DNA of 64,000 nt, taken from Streptomyces sp. SCUT-3. GTDB lineage: Bacteria > Actinomycetota > Actinomycetes > Streptomycetales > Streptomycetaceae. Position numbers and translations under genes: made by a program. Below the pieces are notes generated by a model, which was not told the DNA's origin, ran no database searches, and saw only the letters and a list, made by a program, of their open reading frames with translations. This document shows positions 17,363 to 25,867 of the stretch, in pieces. The stretch is taken from the NCBI RefSeq assembly GCF_014083985.1, contig NZ_CP046907.1:2026001-2090000 (forward strand), read 5' to 3'. The stretch's first letter is position 1; each line of letters opens with the position of its first letter.

Positions 17363-18247
17363 ATGAGTACGCCGCCGTTCCTCACACTCCCCAAGGTCGC
17401 CGTGGCACGCAGCCTGGAGACCCCGCGCGGCTCCTTCGCCGTGCACGACGCCTCGCCCCCGGCCGGGACGGCGGTGCGCGGCACCGCCCTCCTGGTGCCC
17501 GGCTTCACCGGGAGCAAGGAGGACTTCATCGCCCTGCTCCAGCCGCTGGCCGAGGCCGGCTACCGGGTCGTCGCGGTCGACGGACGCGGCCAGTACGAGA
17601 GCGGGGGCCCGCGCGACGAGAGCGCCTACGCCCTGCACGAGCTGGCGCTGGACGTCGTGGCTCAGGCCCGCGCCCTGGACGGCGACGGCTTCCCCGTCCA
17701 CCTGCTGGGGCACTCCCTCGGCGGACTGATCGGCCGGGCGGCCGTGCTGCGCGACGCCTCCCCGTTCGTCTCCCTGACAATCCTCAGCTCGGGGCCCGCA
17801 GCGATCCACCACGAGCAGCAGGCCCGCACCAGGCTCCTGCTGGAGGCCCTGTCCGTGTACGACCAGGAGACGGTCTGGCGGGCGATGCGCGACCTGGACG
17901 CCGAGAACGGCCCGCGGCGCGACGTGCCGCCCGAGATCTCGGACTTCCTGCGCGCCCGGTGGCTGGCCACCGTGCCCGAGCAGCTGATCGCCACCGGCCG
18001 CCATCTGGTGTCCGAGCCGGACCGGGTGGACGAGCTGGCCGCGGTGGACCTGCCCAAGCACGTGGTCTCGGGGGCGCTCGACCACGCGTGGCCGGTCCCG
18101 TGGATGGACGAGATGGCCCTGCGCCTCGGCGCCCGCCGGCGGGTGATCGACGGCGCCGAGCACTCGCCGAACGTCGAGCGGCCCGCGGAGACGGCCCGCG
18201 CCCTGGCCGGTTTCTGGGACGAGGTCGCCCGGGAGGCGGACCGCTGA
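17363..18247 (+). CDS. Alpha/beta hydrolase
   Basis: A 294-residue alpha/beta hydrolase with LLVPGFTGSKEDF near residue 45 (oxyanion region), nucleophile elbow GHSLGGLIG near 116, acid in VSGALDHAWP near 236 and histidine in GAEHSPNVERP near 264. It lacks a signal peptide, so it is cytoplasmic, with an unknown small ester or lactone substrate. The ATG at 17363 is preceded only by a -10 box, pointing to leaderless translation. It converges with the NYN-domain gene after 52 bases. Confidence 0.88.
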   Translation: MSTPPFLTLPKVAVARSLETPRGSFAVHDASPPAGTAVRGTALLVPGFTGSKEDFIALLQPLAEAGYRVVAVDGRGQYESGGPRDESAYALHELALDVVAQARALDGDGFPVHLLGHSLGGLIGRAAVLRDASPFVSLTILSSGPAAIHHEQQARTRLLLEALSVYDQETVWRAMRDLDAENGPRRDVPPEISDFLRARWLATVPEQLIATGRHLVSEPDRVDELAAVDLPKHVVSGALDHAWPVPWMDEMALRLGARRRVIDGAEHSPNVERPAETARALAGFWDEVAREADR

Positions 18248-18299
18248 GGCCGCACGGCCGGGGCCGCACGACTGAGGGCGGAGGGCGGGGGCGGAGGGG

Positions 18300-19214
18300 T
18301 CAGAACTGTCCCTGGAGGTGTTCCCAGAAGCCGTCGCGCAGGACGCGCCGCAGGTCCGAGTGGGAGCGCAGGGAGTGCTGGAGCAGGCTCTCGGCCTCGA
18401 CCAGCAGCTCCTGGTCGACCGCCCCGGGGAGCACGGGGTGTGCCGCGAGCAGCGGGGCGAGGTCGTCGCGGCCGCGGGTGGCCAGCCACTGGGCGGCAAC
18501 CCTGGCGCCGACGAACCGGACCTCCTCCCGGGTGGGGGCGGGGCCGGGCCGGACGGAGGGGTCCGGCGGCGCCCCGTCCGCCCTGCCGGGGCGCCGACGC
18601 ACGTAGGGCTCGCAGAAGTCGCGGGGGAAGACGCGCTGGCTGTCGGCCTCCCACAGCAGCGGGTCGGCCTGGTTCTTGCCGTAGGCGGCCTCGATGCCCC
18701 ACAGGTGCACGCGCGCCCCGTACGCCTGGGCGGCCTCGACGGGGCTGACCAGGTCCTCGTCCCCGCTGACCAGCACGGCGTCGCTGATGGCCCGGTGGCG
18801 TGCGAGGGACTCCAGGTCGGAGCGGACGAGGGAGTCGACGCCCTTCTGCTGGTTGTGGGCGTTGAGGTTGCCCAGTCGCACCTTGACGTCGGGCAGCTCG
18901 GCGATCCGCCGCTGCTCGAGGGTGGGGACGCGCTGGCGGGCGCCGTCGTACCAGTACAGCCGCAGCAGGCGGCTGTCGGGGAAGATCGTGCGGGCGAGGT
19001 CGATGAACGCCTCGATGAGGTGCTCCGCGTCGAGGTCGAAGGTCCTGCGGTCCTCGCTGCCCGCGACGAGCTGCCCCATGGCCGCGTAGACGTATCCGGC
19101 GTCCACGAAGATCGCATGGGTGGAGGGGGTCGTCGCCACCTCGTTGAGCACGCGGCGCAGCAGGTCGTTGGTCTCGTCGATCCGTGCGGCGACGGCCGAC
19201 ATGGGGTCGTCCAT
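18300..19214 (-). CDS. NYN-domain (PIN-like) ribonuclease
   Basis: A 304-residue protein with an N-terminal NYN domain. Acidic metal-binding positions typical of the fold are seen in IFVDAGYVY (near 36), QKGVDSLVRSDL (near 125) and VSGDEDLVSPV (near 150). NYN proteins are PIN-like nucleases; RNA cleavage is inferred. The C-terminal third is a separate helical domain with a Pro-rich linker around residue 210. ATG 19214 is preferred, and a second ATG at 19202 is possible; there is no clear ribosome binding site. The upstream region is unusually AT-rich. Confidence 0.85.
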   Translation of the reverse strand: MDDPMSAVAARIDETNDLLRRVLNEVATTPSTHAIFVDAGYVYAAMGQLVAGSEDRRTFDLDAEHLIEAFIDLARTIFPDSRLLRLYWYDGARQRVPTLEQRRIAELPDVKVRLGNLNAHNQQKGVDSLVRSDLESLARHRAISDAVLVSGDEDLVSPVEAAQAYGARVHLWGIEAAYGKNQADPLLWEADSQRVFPRDFCEPYVRRRPGRADGAPPDPSVRPGPAPTREEVRFVGARVAAQWLATRGRDDLAPLLAAHPVLPGAVDQELLVEAESLLQHSLRSHSDLRRVLRDGFWEHLQGQF

Positions 19215-19365
19215 GGTGGGTATGGTTCCTACCGGTGGGTAATTAGGCTGCGAAAAAATTTCTTTAGCACAGGGAAGATTTTCCCGGGTTCACGCGTTGG
19301 TACTGATGACACAACCTGCTCTCCGCTTGCAAGGAGTGCTTCACGCCCGACGAAGGGGAAGCTTC

Positions 19366-19506
19366 ATGCGCTTCGAGATCATGCGCCTCGACGACCTGGA
19401 CGGCAACGCCGTGGACAGCACCGTCGTGGACGCCGCCTCCGTCAAACAAATCGTGGACCTGGCCGCCGCAACCGGCCAGCGTCTCTACATCCGCCCGGCC
19501 GACTGA
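19366..19506 (+). CDS. 46-residue conserved small protein
   Basis: A short protein with MRFEIMRLDDLDG at the start and QRLYIRPAD at the end. Similar proteins are, as I recall, widespread in Streptomyces with no known role. ATG 19366 follows GAAGGGGAAG, a fair ribosome binding site, and the gene ends at a strong hairpin, which supports it being real. The 100 bases upstream include an AT-rich patch (19240-19280) that could be a promoter. Confidence 0.75.
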   Translation: MRFEIMRLDDLDGNAVDSTVVDAASVKQIVDLAAATGQRLYIRPAD

Positions 19507-19525
19507 CGCGCCGCGCAACGACGAC

Positions 19526-19561
19526 CGCGCCCCGGCACCGAACCCTCGGTGCCGGGGCGCG
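19526..19561. terminator. 16-bp hairpin between convergent genes
   Basis: The arms 19526-19541 and 19546-19561 are exact reverse complements with a 4-base loop. It lies between the small-protein stop and the MarC-family stop and can serve both. Confidence 0.85.
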
Positions 19562-19571
19562 CGACCGTCCC

Positions 19572-20183
19572 TCACGTCCCCTGGACGAACCCGGTGACGC
19601 CGTTGGCGATCTGCTGCACCGCGATCGCCGAGAGCAGCATGCCGGAGAGCCTGGTGACCAGGACGACGCCGCTGTCCTTGATCACCCGGATGACCGACAG
19701 CGAGAACCTCATGGCCAGCCACAGCACCAGGTGGACGGCGACGATCGCCCCCCAGACGGACACCTCCTGCGCCACACCCTCCGCCTTCTGCACGGCCAGG
19801 ATGACCGAGACGATGGCGCCGGGCCCGGCCAGCAGCGGCATGCCGAGCGGCACGAGCGCGACGTTGACGTCCTTGGTCTGGGTCGGCTCCTCGGCCTTGC
19901 CCGTGAGCAGGTCCAGGGCGACGAGCAGGAGCAGCAGCCCGCCGGCGACCATCAGGGCGGGCACCGAGACGTGCAGGTAGTCCAGGACCTGCTGCCCGAA
20001 GACGCCGAAGACCGCGATCACCCCGAAGGCGACCAGCGCCGCCTGCCAGGCCATCCTGCGCTGCACCTTGGTGGCGCGGCCGGAGGTCAGGGCGAGGAAG
20101 ATCGGGGTGATTCCCGGCGGGTCCATGATCACGAAGAGCGTGAGGAACACGGAGCCGAAGACGGTCGCGTCGAAGAGGTTCAT
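19572..20183 (-). CDS. MarC family integral membrane protein
   Basis: A 203-residue protein with six hydrophobic helices and the family landmarks FVIMDPPGITPIFLAL near residue 18 and PLLAGPGAIVSVIL near 118. This is the MarC/UPF0056 family, found in most bacteria; MarC was once linked to multiple antibiotic resistance, but its substrate is unknown. ATG 20183 is the first residue of the conserved N-terminus. The PHP-domain gene lies upstream in the same direction with an 83-base gap. Confidence 0.9.
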   Translation of the reverse strand: MNLFDATVFGSVFLTLFVIMDPPGITPIFLALTSGRATKVQRRMAWQAALVAFGVIAVFGVFGQQVLDYLHVSVPALMVAGGLLLLLVALDLLTGKAEEPTQTKDVNVALVPLGMPLLAGPGAIVSVILAVQKAEGVAQEVSVWGAIVAVHLVLWLAMRFSLSVIRVIKDSGVVLVTRLSGMLLSAIAVQQIANGVTGFVQGT

Positions 20184-20266
20184 GGTGGTGCTGCGGTGCC
20201 TGTCGCGGATCGGTGAAGAGGGGTGGGGAGGCCCGGCGGGGAGGCCGGACGGGAGGGCGGGGAGGG

Positions 20267-21124
20267 TCAGCGGCCCGTGAGGGGCACGGCGCCGGTGGCG
20301 CGGGAGACGATCTCCTCGTAGACCTCGGGGGCCGTGGTGTTCTCCCCCAGGAGGACGGTCTTGCGGGTCCCGTGGTAGTCGCTGGAGCCGGTGGCGAGCA
20401 GGCCGAGCCCGGAGGCGAGGTCGCGCAGCCGGGCGCGGGTGTCCGCGTCGTGGTCCGCGTGATCGACCTCGATGCCGTCCAGTCCGGCCGCGGCCAGCTC
20501 GACCAGCACGCTCTCGGGGACGACCTCGCCGCGCTTGACGGCCGCGGGGTGCGCGAAGACGCTGACCCCGCCGGCCTGCTCGACCAGGCGGACGGCCTCG
20601 AACGGGTCGAGCTCGTGCTTCTCGGCGTAGGCCCGGCCGCCGTTGGCGAGCCACTGCGGGGTGAAGGCCGAGGCGACGTCCGGCACGACCCCCAGCTCGA
20701 CCATGGCGGAGGCCACGTGCGGGCGGCCGACCGCGCCGTCCCCCGCCAGCTCCTCCACCCGCTCCCAGGTGACCGGGACGCCCAGGGCCCGCAGCTTGTC
20801 GACCATGACGCGGGCGCGACGCGCCCGGTCGTCGCGGACCAGCTCGCGCTCCCGGCGCAGCTCGGGCTCGTCGGGGTCGAAGAGGTAGGCCAGCATGTGC
20901 ATGCTGACGCCGCCGATCCGGCAGGACAGCTCCGCGCCGGTGACCAGGGTCAGCGGTGCGCCGAGGTCGCGCAGCGCCGCGGCCGCCTCCGCGTGGCCGC
21001 CGACGGTGTCGTGGTCGGTCAGGGCCACGACGTCCAGTCCCGCGGCGGCGGCGTTGCGGACCAGCAGGGCCGGGGTGTCCGATCCGTCGGAGGCGGTGGA
21101 GTGGGTGTGCAGGTCGATGCGCAC
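20267..21124 (-). CDS. PHP-domain phosphoesterase (RNase AM/YciV type)
   Basis: A 285-residue metal-dependent phosphoesterase. PHP motifs: MRIDLHTHST (metal-binding HTH at 6-8), ALTDHDTVGG near 35, GAELSC near 63, VFAHPAAVK near 195 and SSDYHGTRK near 252. Characterised relatives are 3',5'-nucleoside bisphosphate phosphatases or 5'-3' exoribonucleases (E. coli RNase AM). The start is GTG 21124 with TGGAG upstream. All expected metal ligands appear to be present. Confidence 0.9.
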   Translation of the reverse strand: MRIDLHTHSTASDGSDTPALLVRNAAAAGLDVVALTDHDTVGGHAEAAAALRDLGAPLTLVTGAELSCRIGGVSMHMLAYLFDPDEPELRRERELVRDDRARRARVMVDKLRALGVPVTWERVEELAGDGAVGRPHVASAMVELGVVPDVASAFTPQWLANGGRAYAEKHELDPFEAVRLVEQAGGVSVFAHPAAVKRGEVVPESVLVELAAAGLDGIEVDHADHDADTRARLRDLASGLGLLATGSSDYHGTRKTVLLGENTTAPEVYEEIVSRATGAVPLTGR

Positions 21125-21223
21125 GGGGACGGGCTCCAGACGGCGGGACGTGGCGGAACATGGCGGGACGCCTGTCAGGATATCCGCCGAAAGAGGTACG
21201 TCCGGTACGCCCCGTACGCCCGG

Positions 21224-21862
21224 TCACCCCAGGAGACGGGGCGAGAGGGCTCCTATCGGCAGCAGCTCCACCTCCGCGCCGGCCTCCCTGAGGTCGGTGA
21301 GGACCAGCTCGTCGTACATCATCAGGCCCGACTGCTCCGGCCACACCACGGCCCACAGCCACAGCCCGCCCGCCTCCCCGGCGAAGACGGCCCGGTCCGC
21401 GGGCGTGCCCTCCACGTGCCACAGGGGGGTGGGCCGCCCCTTGGCGACGACCTTGGTGTGCGGCGGTTTGTCCGTGCACATGCCGGGGCCGGGGTCAGGT
21501 CCTTCGATGCCCGCGAAGCGGGCCCCCAGGCCGACGCCGAGCTCCTCGGCGATCAGCAGCATGTCCCCCGGCCCGCCCAGGGGGGCCGGGCCGGAGCAGG
21601 CCACGACCGTGGCACGGCCGCCGGACACGTCGTCGCCCGCGTAGGCGACGCCGGTGAACAGCCACCCGACCGGTATGGGCCAGGGCAGCCACACCGGCAC
21701 CTTCGCCCTGTTGACGGCCACTCCCAGCGCTTCCACGCTCGGCGGGACCACGGGTTGCAGCGGATGGACCGCGCCGTGCGCGTCGCACTGCCAGGAATCC
21801 GAGAAGAGGCCGGGCGCCCTGACTCGGCCACCGCACTTCGGGCAACTGGGTTCGCCCCTCAT
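21224..21862 (-). CDS. DUF6758 family protein
   Basis: A 212-residue conserved Streptomyces protein opening with MRGEPSCPKCGGRVRAPG, a zinc-ribbon-like CPKC, with another C-x2-H (QCDAHG) near residue 25. The middle has the family stretch PVWLPWPIPVGWLFTG, and the end is PIGALSPRLLG. Function is unknown. ATG 21862 is chosen because the conserved residues begin there; an earlier in-frame start at 21910 adds 16 residues without a ribosome binding site. It precedes the PHP gene in the same direction. Confidence 0.82.
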   Translation of the reverse strand: MRGEPSCPKCGGRVRAPGLFSDSWQCDAHGAVHPLQPVVPPSVEALGVAVNRAKVPVWLPWPIPVGWLFTGVAYAGDDVSGGRATVVACSGPAPLGGPGDMLLIAEELGVGLGARFAGIEGPDPGPGMCTDKPPHTKVVAKGRPTPLWHVEGTPADRAVFAGEAGGLWLWAVVWPEQSGLMMYDELVLTDLREAGAEVELLPIGALSPRLLG

Positions 21863-21992
21863 AAGGCCCAACGGTCCTCCATCGGTCCGCGCGCAGTCAA
21901 GGACGATCACCCGTCCGGCGGTGCACCCGTCCGCCCCGCGGGAGCCGGGGCCCGGGGGCCGGCAGGGCCGGCGGGGCCGGCGGGGCCCGGGG

Positions 21993-22604
21993 TCAGTCGT
22001 CCAGGCGTACCGGGCGGCGCCGCGGGTCCCTCAGGTCGGTGCCGTGGCGCAGCCAGCGCTCCTGCAGCGCGGCCGCTCCGTGCACCCGCTTCCAGGCCGC
22101 CTCGGTCGGCGTCATCGGCAGGAGCGGCAGGAAGCGGACGGGGTCCATCGGGGGGTCGAGCTCCAGGTCCTCCACCAGTCCCCCCGACTCGGCGACCAGC
22201 ACGGCGGTGAAGGGCGCCTCCGGCCACAGCGGCCCGCCCACGTCCAGGGACGCGCCCGGGGCCACCACCACTCCCTCCACCTGCGGGGAGGCGGCCAGGG
22301 TGGCCAGGGTGCGCAGCACCCCGTCGGTGTCCGCGCGTCCGGCGCGCACCGAGAGCAGCAGCTCCGCCCGGGGCCCGCGCAGCGGGTCGGCGACGGCGGC
22401 CGTGGGGTCGGTCATCGGCTGCCGGGCCATTCCGAGGGTGACGTACCGCACGACGTCCGGTTCCGCCCCGTCGACGCCGCCGGCCCCGAAGTACCGCAGC
22501 ACCTCGATGCGTTCGGCGCCGAGGAAGGTGACCGCAGCGCGGCCCGAGGGCTCGCCGAACGCGGTGCGCAGCCGGGCTTCCACCAGAGCGAGTACGTCGA
22601 CCAT
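21993..22604 (-). CDS. Suppressor-of-fused-like domain protein
   Basis: A 203-residue protein with a SUFU-like layout: conserved GRAAVTFLGAERIEVLRY near the start, VRYVTLGMARQPMTDP near 52, and a C-terminal VRFLPLLPMTPTEAAW. Bacterial SUFU-domain proteins are often single-domain and of unknown function, some linked to toxin immunity; nothing here suggests a toxin partner. ATG 22604 is preceded six bases away by TATGCT and no ribosome binding site, so it is probably leaderless. Confidence 0.75.
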   Translation of the reverse strand: MVDVLALVEARLRTAFGEPSGRAAVTFLGAERIEVLRYFGAGGVDGAEPDVVRYVTLGMARQPMTDPTAAVADPLRGPRAELLLSVRAGRADTDGVLRTLATLAASPQVEGVVVAPGASLDVGGPLWPEAPFTAVLVAESGGLVEDLELDPPMDPVRFLPLLPMTPTEAAWKRVHGAAALQERWLRHGTDLRDPRRRPVRLDD

Positions 22605-22610
22605 GCATGG

Positions 22611-22616
22611 AGCATA
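22611..22616 (-). promoter_or_regulatory. -10 box, leaderless promoter for SUFU-like gene
   Basis: TATGCT on the minus strand, 6 bases before the ATG at 22604. Confidence 0.55.
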
Positions 22617-23110
22617 AAGCGTCTAAGGAAAGGGTAAAGATGGGTCTTGCGGTCGGAGCGGCCTGTTACGCTTGGCCGTCGGTCGAGGTGAGGGTGTCGC
22701 GCTGCGTGCGCGCCCCGGGGTGCCCGACCGCGCACGATCCGGAACTTCCCCCAGGGGACAAGGCCGAGGGAGGTGGGCTGCGGTGGATCCTAGCCGACCG
22801 TGCAGTACCGGCAGCTCTCCCGCGCGGTACGTCCCTCCCGTGATCTGACGGCCCGTCCACGACGGCCCGACGCCCTTCATACCCTGCCGCTGATCGGCAA
22901 AACACCAGGGCTGAGACTTTCTTCACCGGGAAGACGCGCACCGTACCGGAGAGCGCCGGAGCTTCGCTTTGATTCCCGTTCAGGCGAGAAGCCGCCGCCG
23001 CACCGAGCGTCGCGCACCGCCGCCCTCCCGGGCCCGTTCGGCCCACGGCAGAGGGCCCCGGTGCGTCCCTCTCCGGAGGAGCCGGCGGCCGGCCCGCGAA
23101 GGAGCCAGCA
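22617..23110 (+). other. Long upstream region of corA
   Basis: Nearly 500 bases without a supported gene lie between the divergent SUFU-like gene and corA. A TACGCT box near 22668 could start the corA transcript, which would then have a leader of over 400 bases. Patches of lower GC occur near 22880-22980. I could not recognise a conserved magnesium riboswitch core; a structure search would decide. Confidence 0.4.
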
Positions 23111-24223
23111 ATGTCGATGATCCGTGATCTGCGCGCAGTGGTCCGCCCCGCACTCCGCCGGGGCGCCGGCCCCTACGAACCGGCCGCCTCCCGGCCCGGG
23201 CCCAGCGCCGTCGTGGACTGCGCCGTCTACTCCGGCGGCCGCCGGGCCGGCGAGCGCGCGACGCCGGGGGAGGCCCTGGAGCAGGTGCGCGGCCCGGGCC
23301 GCGCCGCGGGCGACTTCGTCTGGATCGGGCTGCACGAGCCCACCGAGCGGGAGTTCTCCGGCATCGCCGAGGAGTTCGGGCTCCACCCGCTGGCCGTCGA
23401 GGACGCAGTGCACGCCCACCAGCGGCCCAAGCTGGAGCGCTACGACGAGACCCTCTTCACCGTCTTCAAGACCATCCGCTACGTCGAGCACGCCGAACTG
23501 ACCGCCACCAGCGAGGTGGTGGAGAGCGGCGAGATCATGGTCTTCACCGGCCGGGACTTCGTGATCACCGTGCGGCACGGCGGCCACGGCAGCCTGCGGT
23601 CGCTGCGGCACCGCCTGGAGAGCGACCCCGAGCTGCTGGCCAAGGGCCCCTCCGCGGTGCTGCACGCCATCTCCGACCAGGTGGTGGACGGCTACCTGAG
23701 CGTGGCCGAGGCGGTGCAGGACGACATCGACGAGGTGGAGATCGAGGTCTTCTCCGCCCAGCAGGGCAAGGGCCGCCGGGGCGGCGACGCCGGGCGGATC
23801 TACCAGCTCAAGCGCGAGGTCCTGGAGTTCAAGCGGGCCGTCTCCCCGCTGCTGCGGCCGATGCAGCTGCTGTCCGAGCGGCCGATGCGGCTGGTCGACC
23901 CCGACATCCAGAAGTACTTCCGCGACGTGGCCGACCACCTCGCCCGGGTCAACGAGCAGGTGGTCTCCTTCGACGACCTGCTCAACTCCATCCTCCAGGC
24001 CAACCTCGCGCAGGTCACCGTCGCCCAGAACGAGGACATGCGCAAGATCAGTGCGTGGGTGGCGATCTTCGCCGTCCCGACGATGATCGCCGGCATCTAC
24101 GGGATGAACTTCGACCACATGCCCGAGCTGCACTGGCGGTACGGCTACCCGGCGGTGCTGGTCATGATCGTCGTGGCCTGCGTGGGCATCCACCGCGGCT
24201 TCCGCCGCAACGGCTGGCTGTAG
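23111..24223 (+). CDS. corA: CorA magnesium/cobalt transporter
   Basis: A 370-residue CorA. The large N-terminal cytoplasmic domain ends in a long helix, followed by two transmembrane segments. The diagnostic YGMNF selectivity motif is near residue 340, just after the first of them (WVAIFAVPTMIAGI). It forms a pentameric Mg2+ channel gated by cytoplasmic Mg2+. ATG 23111 follows AAGGAG. The first 40 residues (RRGAGPYEPAASRPGP) are a variable extension. The MgtE_N/CBS gene is 1.6 kb downstream. Confidence 0.95.
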   Translation: MSMIRDLRAVVRPALRRGAGPYEPAASRPGPSAVVDCAVYSGGRRAGERATPGEALEQVRGPGRAAGDFVWIGLHEPTEREFSGIAEEFGLHPLAVEDAVHAHQRPKLERYDETLFTVFKTIRYVEHAELTATSEVVESGEIMVFTGRDFVITVRHGGHGSLRSLRHRLESDPELLAKGPSAVLHAISDQVVDGYLSVAEAVQDDIDEVEIEVFSAQQGKGRRGGDAGRIYQLKREVLEFKRAVSPLLRPMQLLSERPMRLVDPDIQKYFRDVADHLARVNEQVVSFDDLLNSILQANLAQVTVAQNEDMRKISAWVAIFAVPTMIAGIYGMNFDHMPELHWRYGYPAVLVMIVVACVGIHRGFRRNGWL

Positions 24224-24326
24224 CCCGCCGCAGGGCGGCCCGCCCCGCTTCCCGGCCCTCCGCCACACTTCCGTCCGCCTCCCCGCCCCTGCGCCGTCCG
24301 CCTCCCCCGGCCCGTCCGCCACGCCG

Positions 24327-24332
24327 TAAGCT
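24327..24332 (+). promoter_or_regulatory. -10 box, leaderless promoter
   Basis: TAAGCT, 6 bases before the ATG at 24339. Confidence 0.55.
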
Positions 24333-24338
24333 GCGGAC

Positions 24339-24884
24339 ATGACCGAGACCACTGCCGCCGTGGGGCCGGAACTGCTCGACCGGGCCCTGATCGAGGAGTC
24401 CGCGAAGAAGTCCGCACTGGTGTGGGTCCAGGGGGCGCAGGGACCGGCCCGGGCGCTGTGGCACGTGTGGCACGACGGCGCCGTCTGCGTGGTCGGGGAC
24501 GGCCCCGGGGAGCAGCCCCTGCCCGGTCTCGTCGACGGCGGGAGCGCCCGGGTCACCGTGCGCAGCAAGGACTCCTGGGGCCGGCTGGTCGCCTGGCCGG
24601 CGCGGGTCGTGGAGCAGGCTCCGCGCAGCGAGGGCTGGGAGGCGGCGGTCTCCGAACTGAAGGGCAAGCGGCTCAACGCCCCCGACACCGAGACGATCGC
24701 GGACCGCTGGGCGGAGCAGTGCCGGGTGCTGCGGCTGGAGCCGGACGGCGCGCCGGCGGAGCGGCCGGGGGCGATGCCGGACGGCTCCCTCGCCGCGCGT
24801 CCGGTCGACACCCCGGTGACCACCCGCACCCCGGCTCCCCCGGCCCTGCCGAGGCTGCTGTTCCGCCGCGGACGCCGCGGCTGA
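24339..24884 (+). CDS. Conserved hypothetical protein
   Basis: A 181-residue protein that I do not recognise as a named family. The central part (residues 25-110) alternates strands and short turns (ALVWVQGAQGPARALWHVWH, DSWGRLVAWPARVV), possibly a flavin-reductase-like split barrel. The last 40 residues are Pro/Arg-rich and disordered-looking. There are no membrane segments. It appears leaderless, with a -10 box six bases before the ATG. It converges on the lipoprotein gene with a shared hairpin over both stops. Confidence 0.75.
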   Translation: MTETTAAVGPELLDRALIEESAKKSALVWVQGAQGPARALWHVWHDGAVCVVGDGPGEQPLPGLVDGGSARVTVRSKDSWGRLVAWPARVVEQAPRSEGWEAAVSELKGKRLNAPDTETIADRWAEQCRVLRLEPDGAPAERPGAMPDGSLAARPVDTPVTTRTPAPPALPRLLFRRGRRG

Positions 24885-24934
24885 CCGCCACCGGGCGCCG
24901 TGCCCGCCCGGCGCCGTGCCCGCCTGGCGGTCAG
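24881..24934. terminator. Hairpin overlapping both convergent stop codons
   Basis: Ten-base arms at 24881-24890 and 24925-24934 are exact reverse complements with a long GC-rich loop that can pair internally. The arms contain the stop codons of the genes on either side. Confidence 0.55.
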
Positions 24935-25680
24935 GAGGCTCCGGTGATCTCCTCGCCGTAGTCCAGGACCTGCTTCTCCTCCGGGGCCTTGAGGGTGAAG
25001 GGCTCGTTCCAGTCGCTGAGGGTCAACACCCCGGCGTCACCGGCGCGTTCGTACCGCAGGGGGTAGGGCTTGCCCTGGAGGGAGACCGCCAGGGCGCCGC
25101 CGTGGCCGCCGTCCGCCGCCAGTTCGACGGTCTTCGTGCCGTTGACCGTGCCCCGCTTGCCGACCGCGAGCCTGCCGTCCAGGACGAAGAGGTCGCCCAG
25201 GAGCACGTCCTTGTGGGTGAAGCCGGAGAACCGCCGGTAGGCCGGGTCGTCGGAGGAGACCTTGACGTACTTGCCCGCGAGTTTGCGCGCGGCCTTCTCC
25301 GACGTGGAGTCCTCGCCGGCCTCTCCGTCGAGGTAGAAGCTCTCGTCGGCCTTGAGGTACAGCTGCTCGCCGATCCTGAGCAGTTCGAAGGTGTGGCCGC
25401 GCAGGGTCATCTCCCCGACGCCGCCGTCCTCGGTGAGCCGCATGTCCATGCGGTACTTCTTGCCCTTGCTGATGACCGTGCCGGCCAGCCGGACCGCCTC
25501 GGCGTCGGACGCGGCGCTGCGCGTCTTCGCCTCGATCTTCTTCGGGGTCAGTTTCGCGACGCCGTTGGTGCCCGCGTCCGGATCGGGGGGTTCCTCCCCG
25601 CAGCCCGCCAGCACGACCGCGCCCAGGAGGCAGGCGAGCACGGCGGCGGCCACCGACCGGGCGCGGGGAGATGTGGTCAC
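24931..25680 (-). CDS. Secreted lipoprotein
   Basis: A 249-residue lipoprotein with an N-terminal signal (AAAVLACLLGAVVLAGC) whose lipobox LAGC places the lipidated Cys near residue 28. The mature domain has repeated short strands and conserved segments such as IGEQLYLKADESFY and LQGKPYPLRYERAGD. This resembles the LprG/LppX-like lipid-binding fold of actinomycete lipoproteins, though that is a guess from pattern. GTG 25680 is preceded by GGAGGAAGC. It sits at the outer face of the membrane. Confidence 0.82.
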   Translation of the reverse strand: MTTSPRARSVAAAVLACLLGAVVLAGCGEEPPDPDAGTNGVAKLTPKKIEAKTRSAASDAEAVRLAGTVISKGKKYRMDMRLTEDGGVGEMTLRGHTFELLRIGEQLYLKADESFYLDGEAGEDSTSEKAARKLAGKYVKVSSDDPAYRRFSGFTHKDVLLGDLFVLDGRLAVGKRGTVNGTKTVELAADGGHGGALAVSLQGKPYPLRYERAGDAGVLTLSDWNEPFTLKAPEEKQVLDYGEEITGAS

Positions 25681-25867
25681 GCTTCCTCCGAGTACGTTCG
25701 GGGCAGGGATCGGCGGCAAGAAGCTACCGCAAGGTACTCGGGTTCGCCGACCCGGCGGCCCCCGCGACCCGGAGCGTCCCGCCGGGCTGCGGGCGGCGGG
25801 GCCGGGTTACGCTGAACCGGGCCCGAGGGGACACGAGGCACTGATTCTCCGGGAGGGAGGGAGCGGC

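Noticed and set aside
14179-17529. 1116-residue minus-strand frame over the DEAD-box gene
   Set aside because: The last 251 codons are the ferritin-like gene; everything upstream of 14934 is antisense to the helicase.
22617-23110. M-box magnesium riboswitch before corA
   Set aside because: No conserved core sequence could be recognised by eye; kept only as a region to test.
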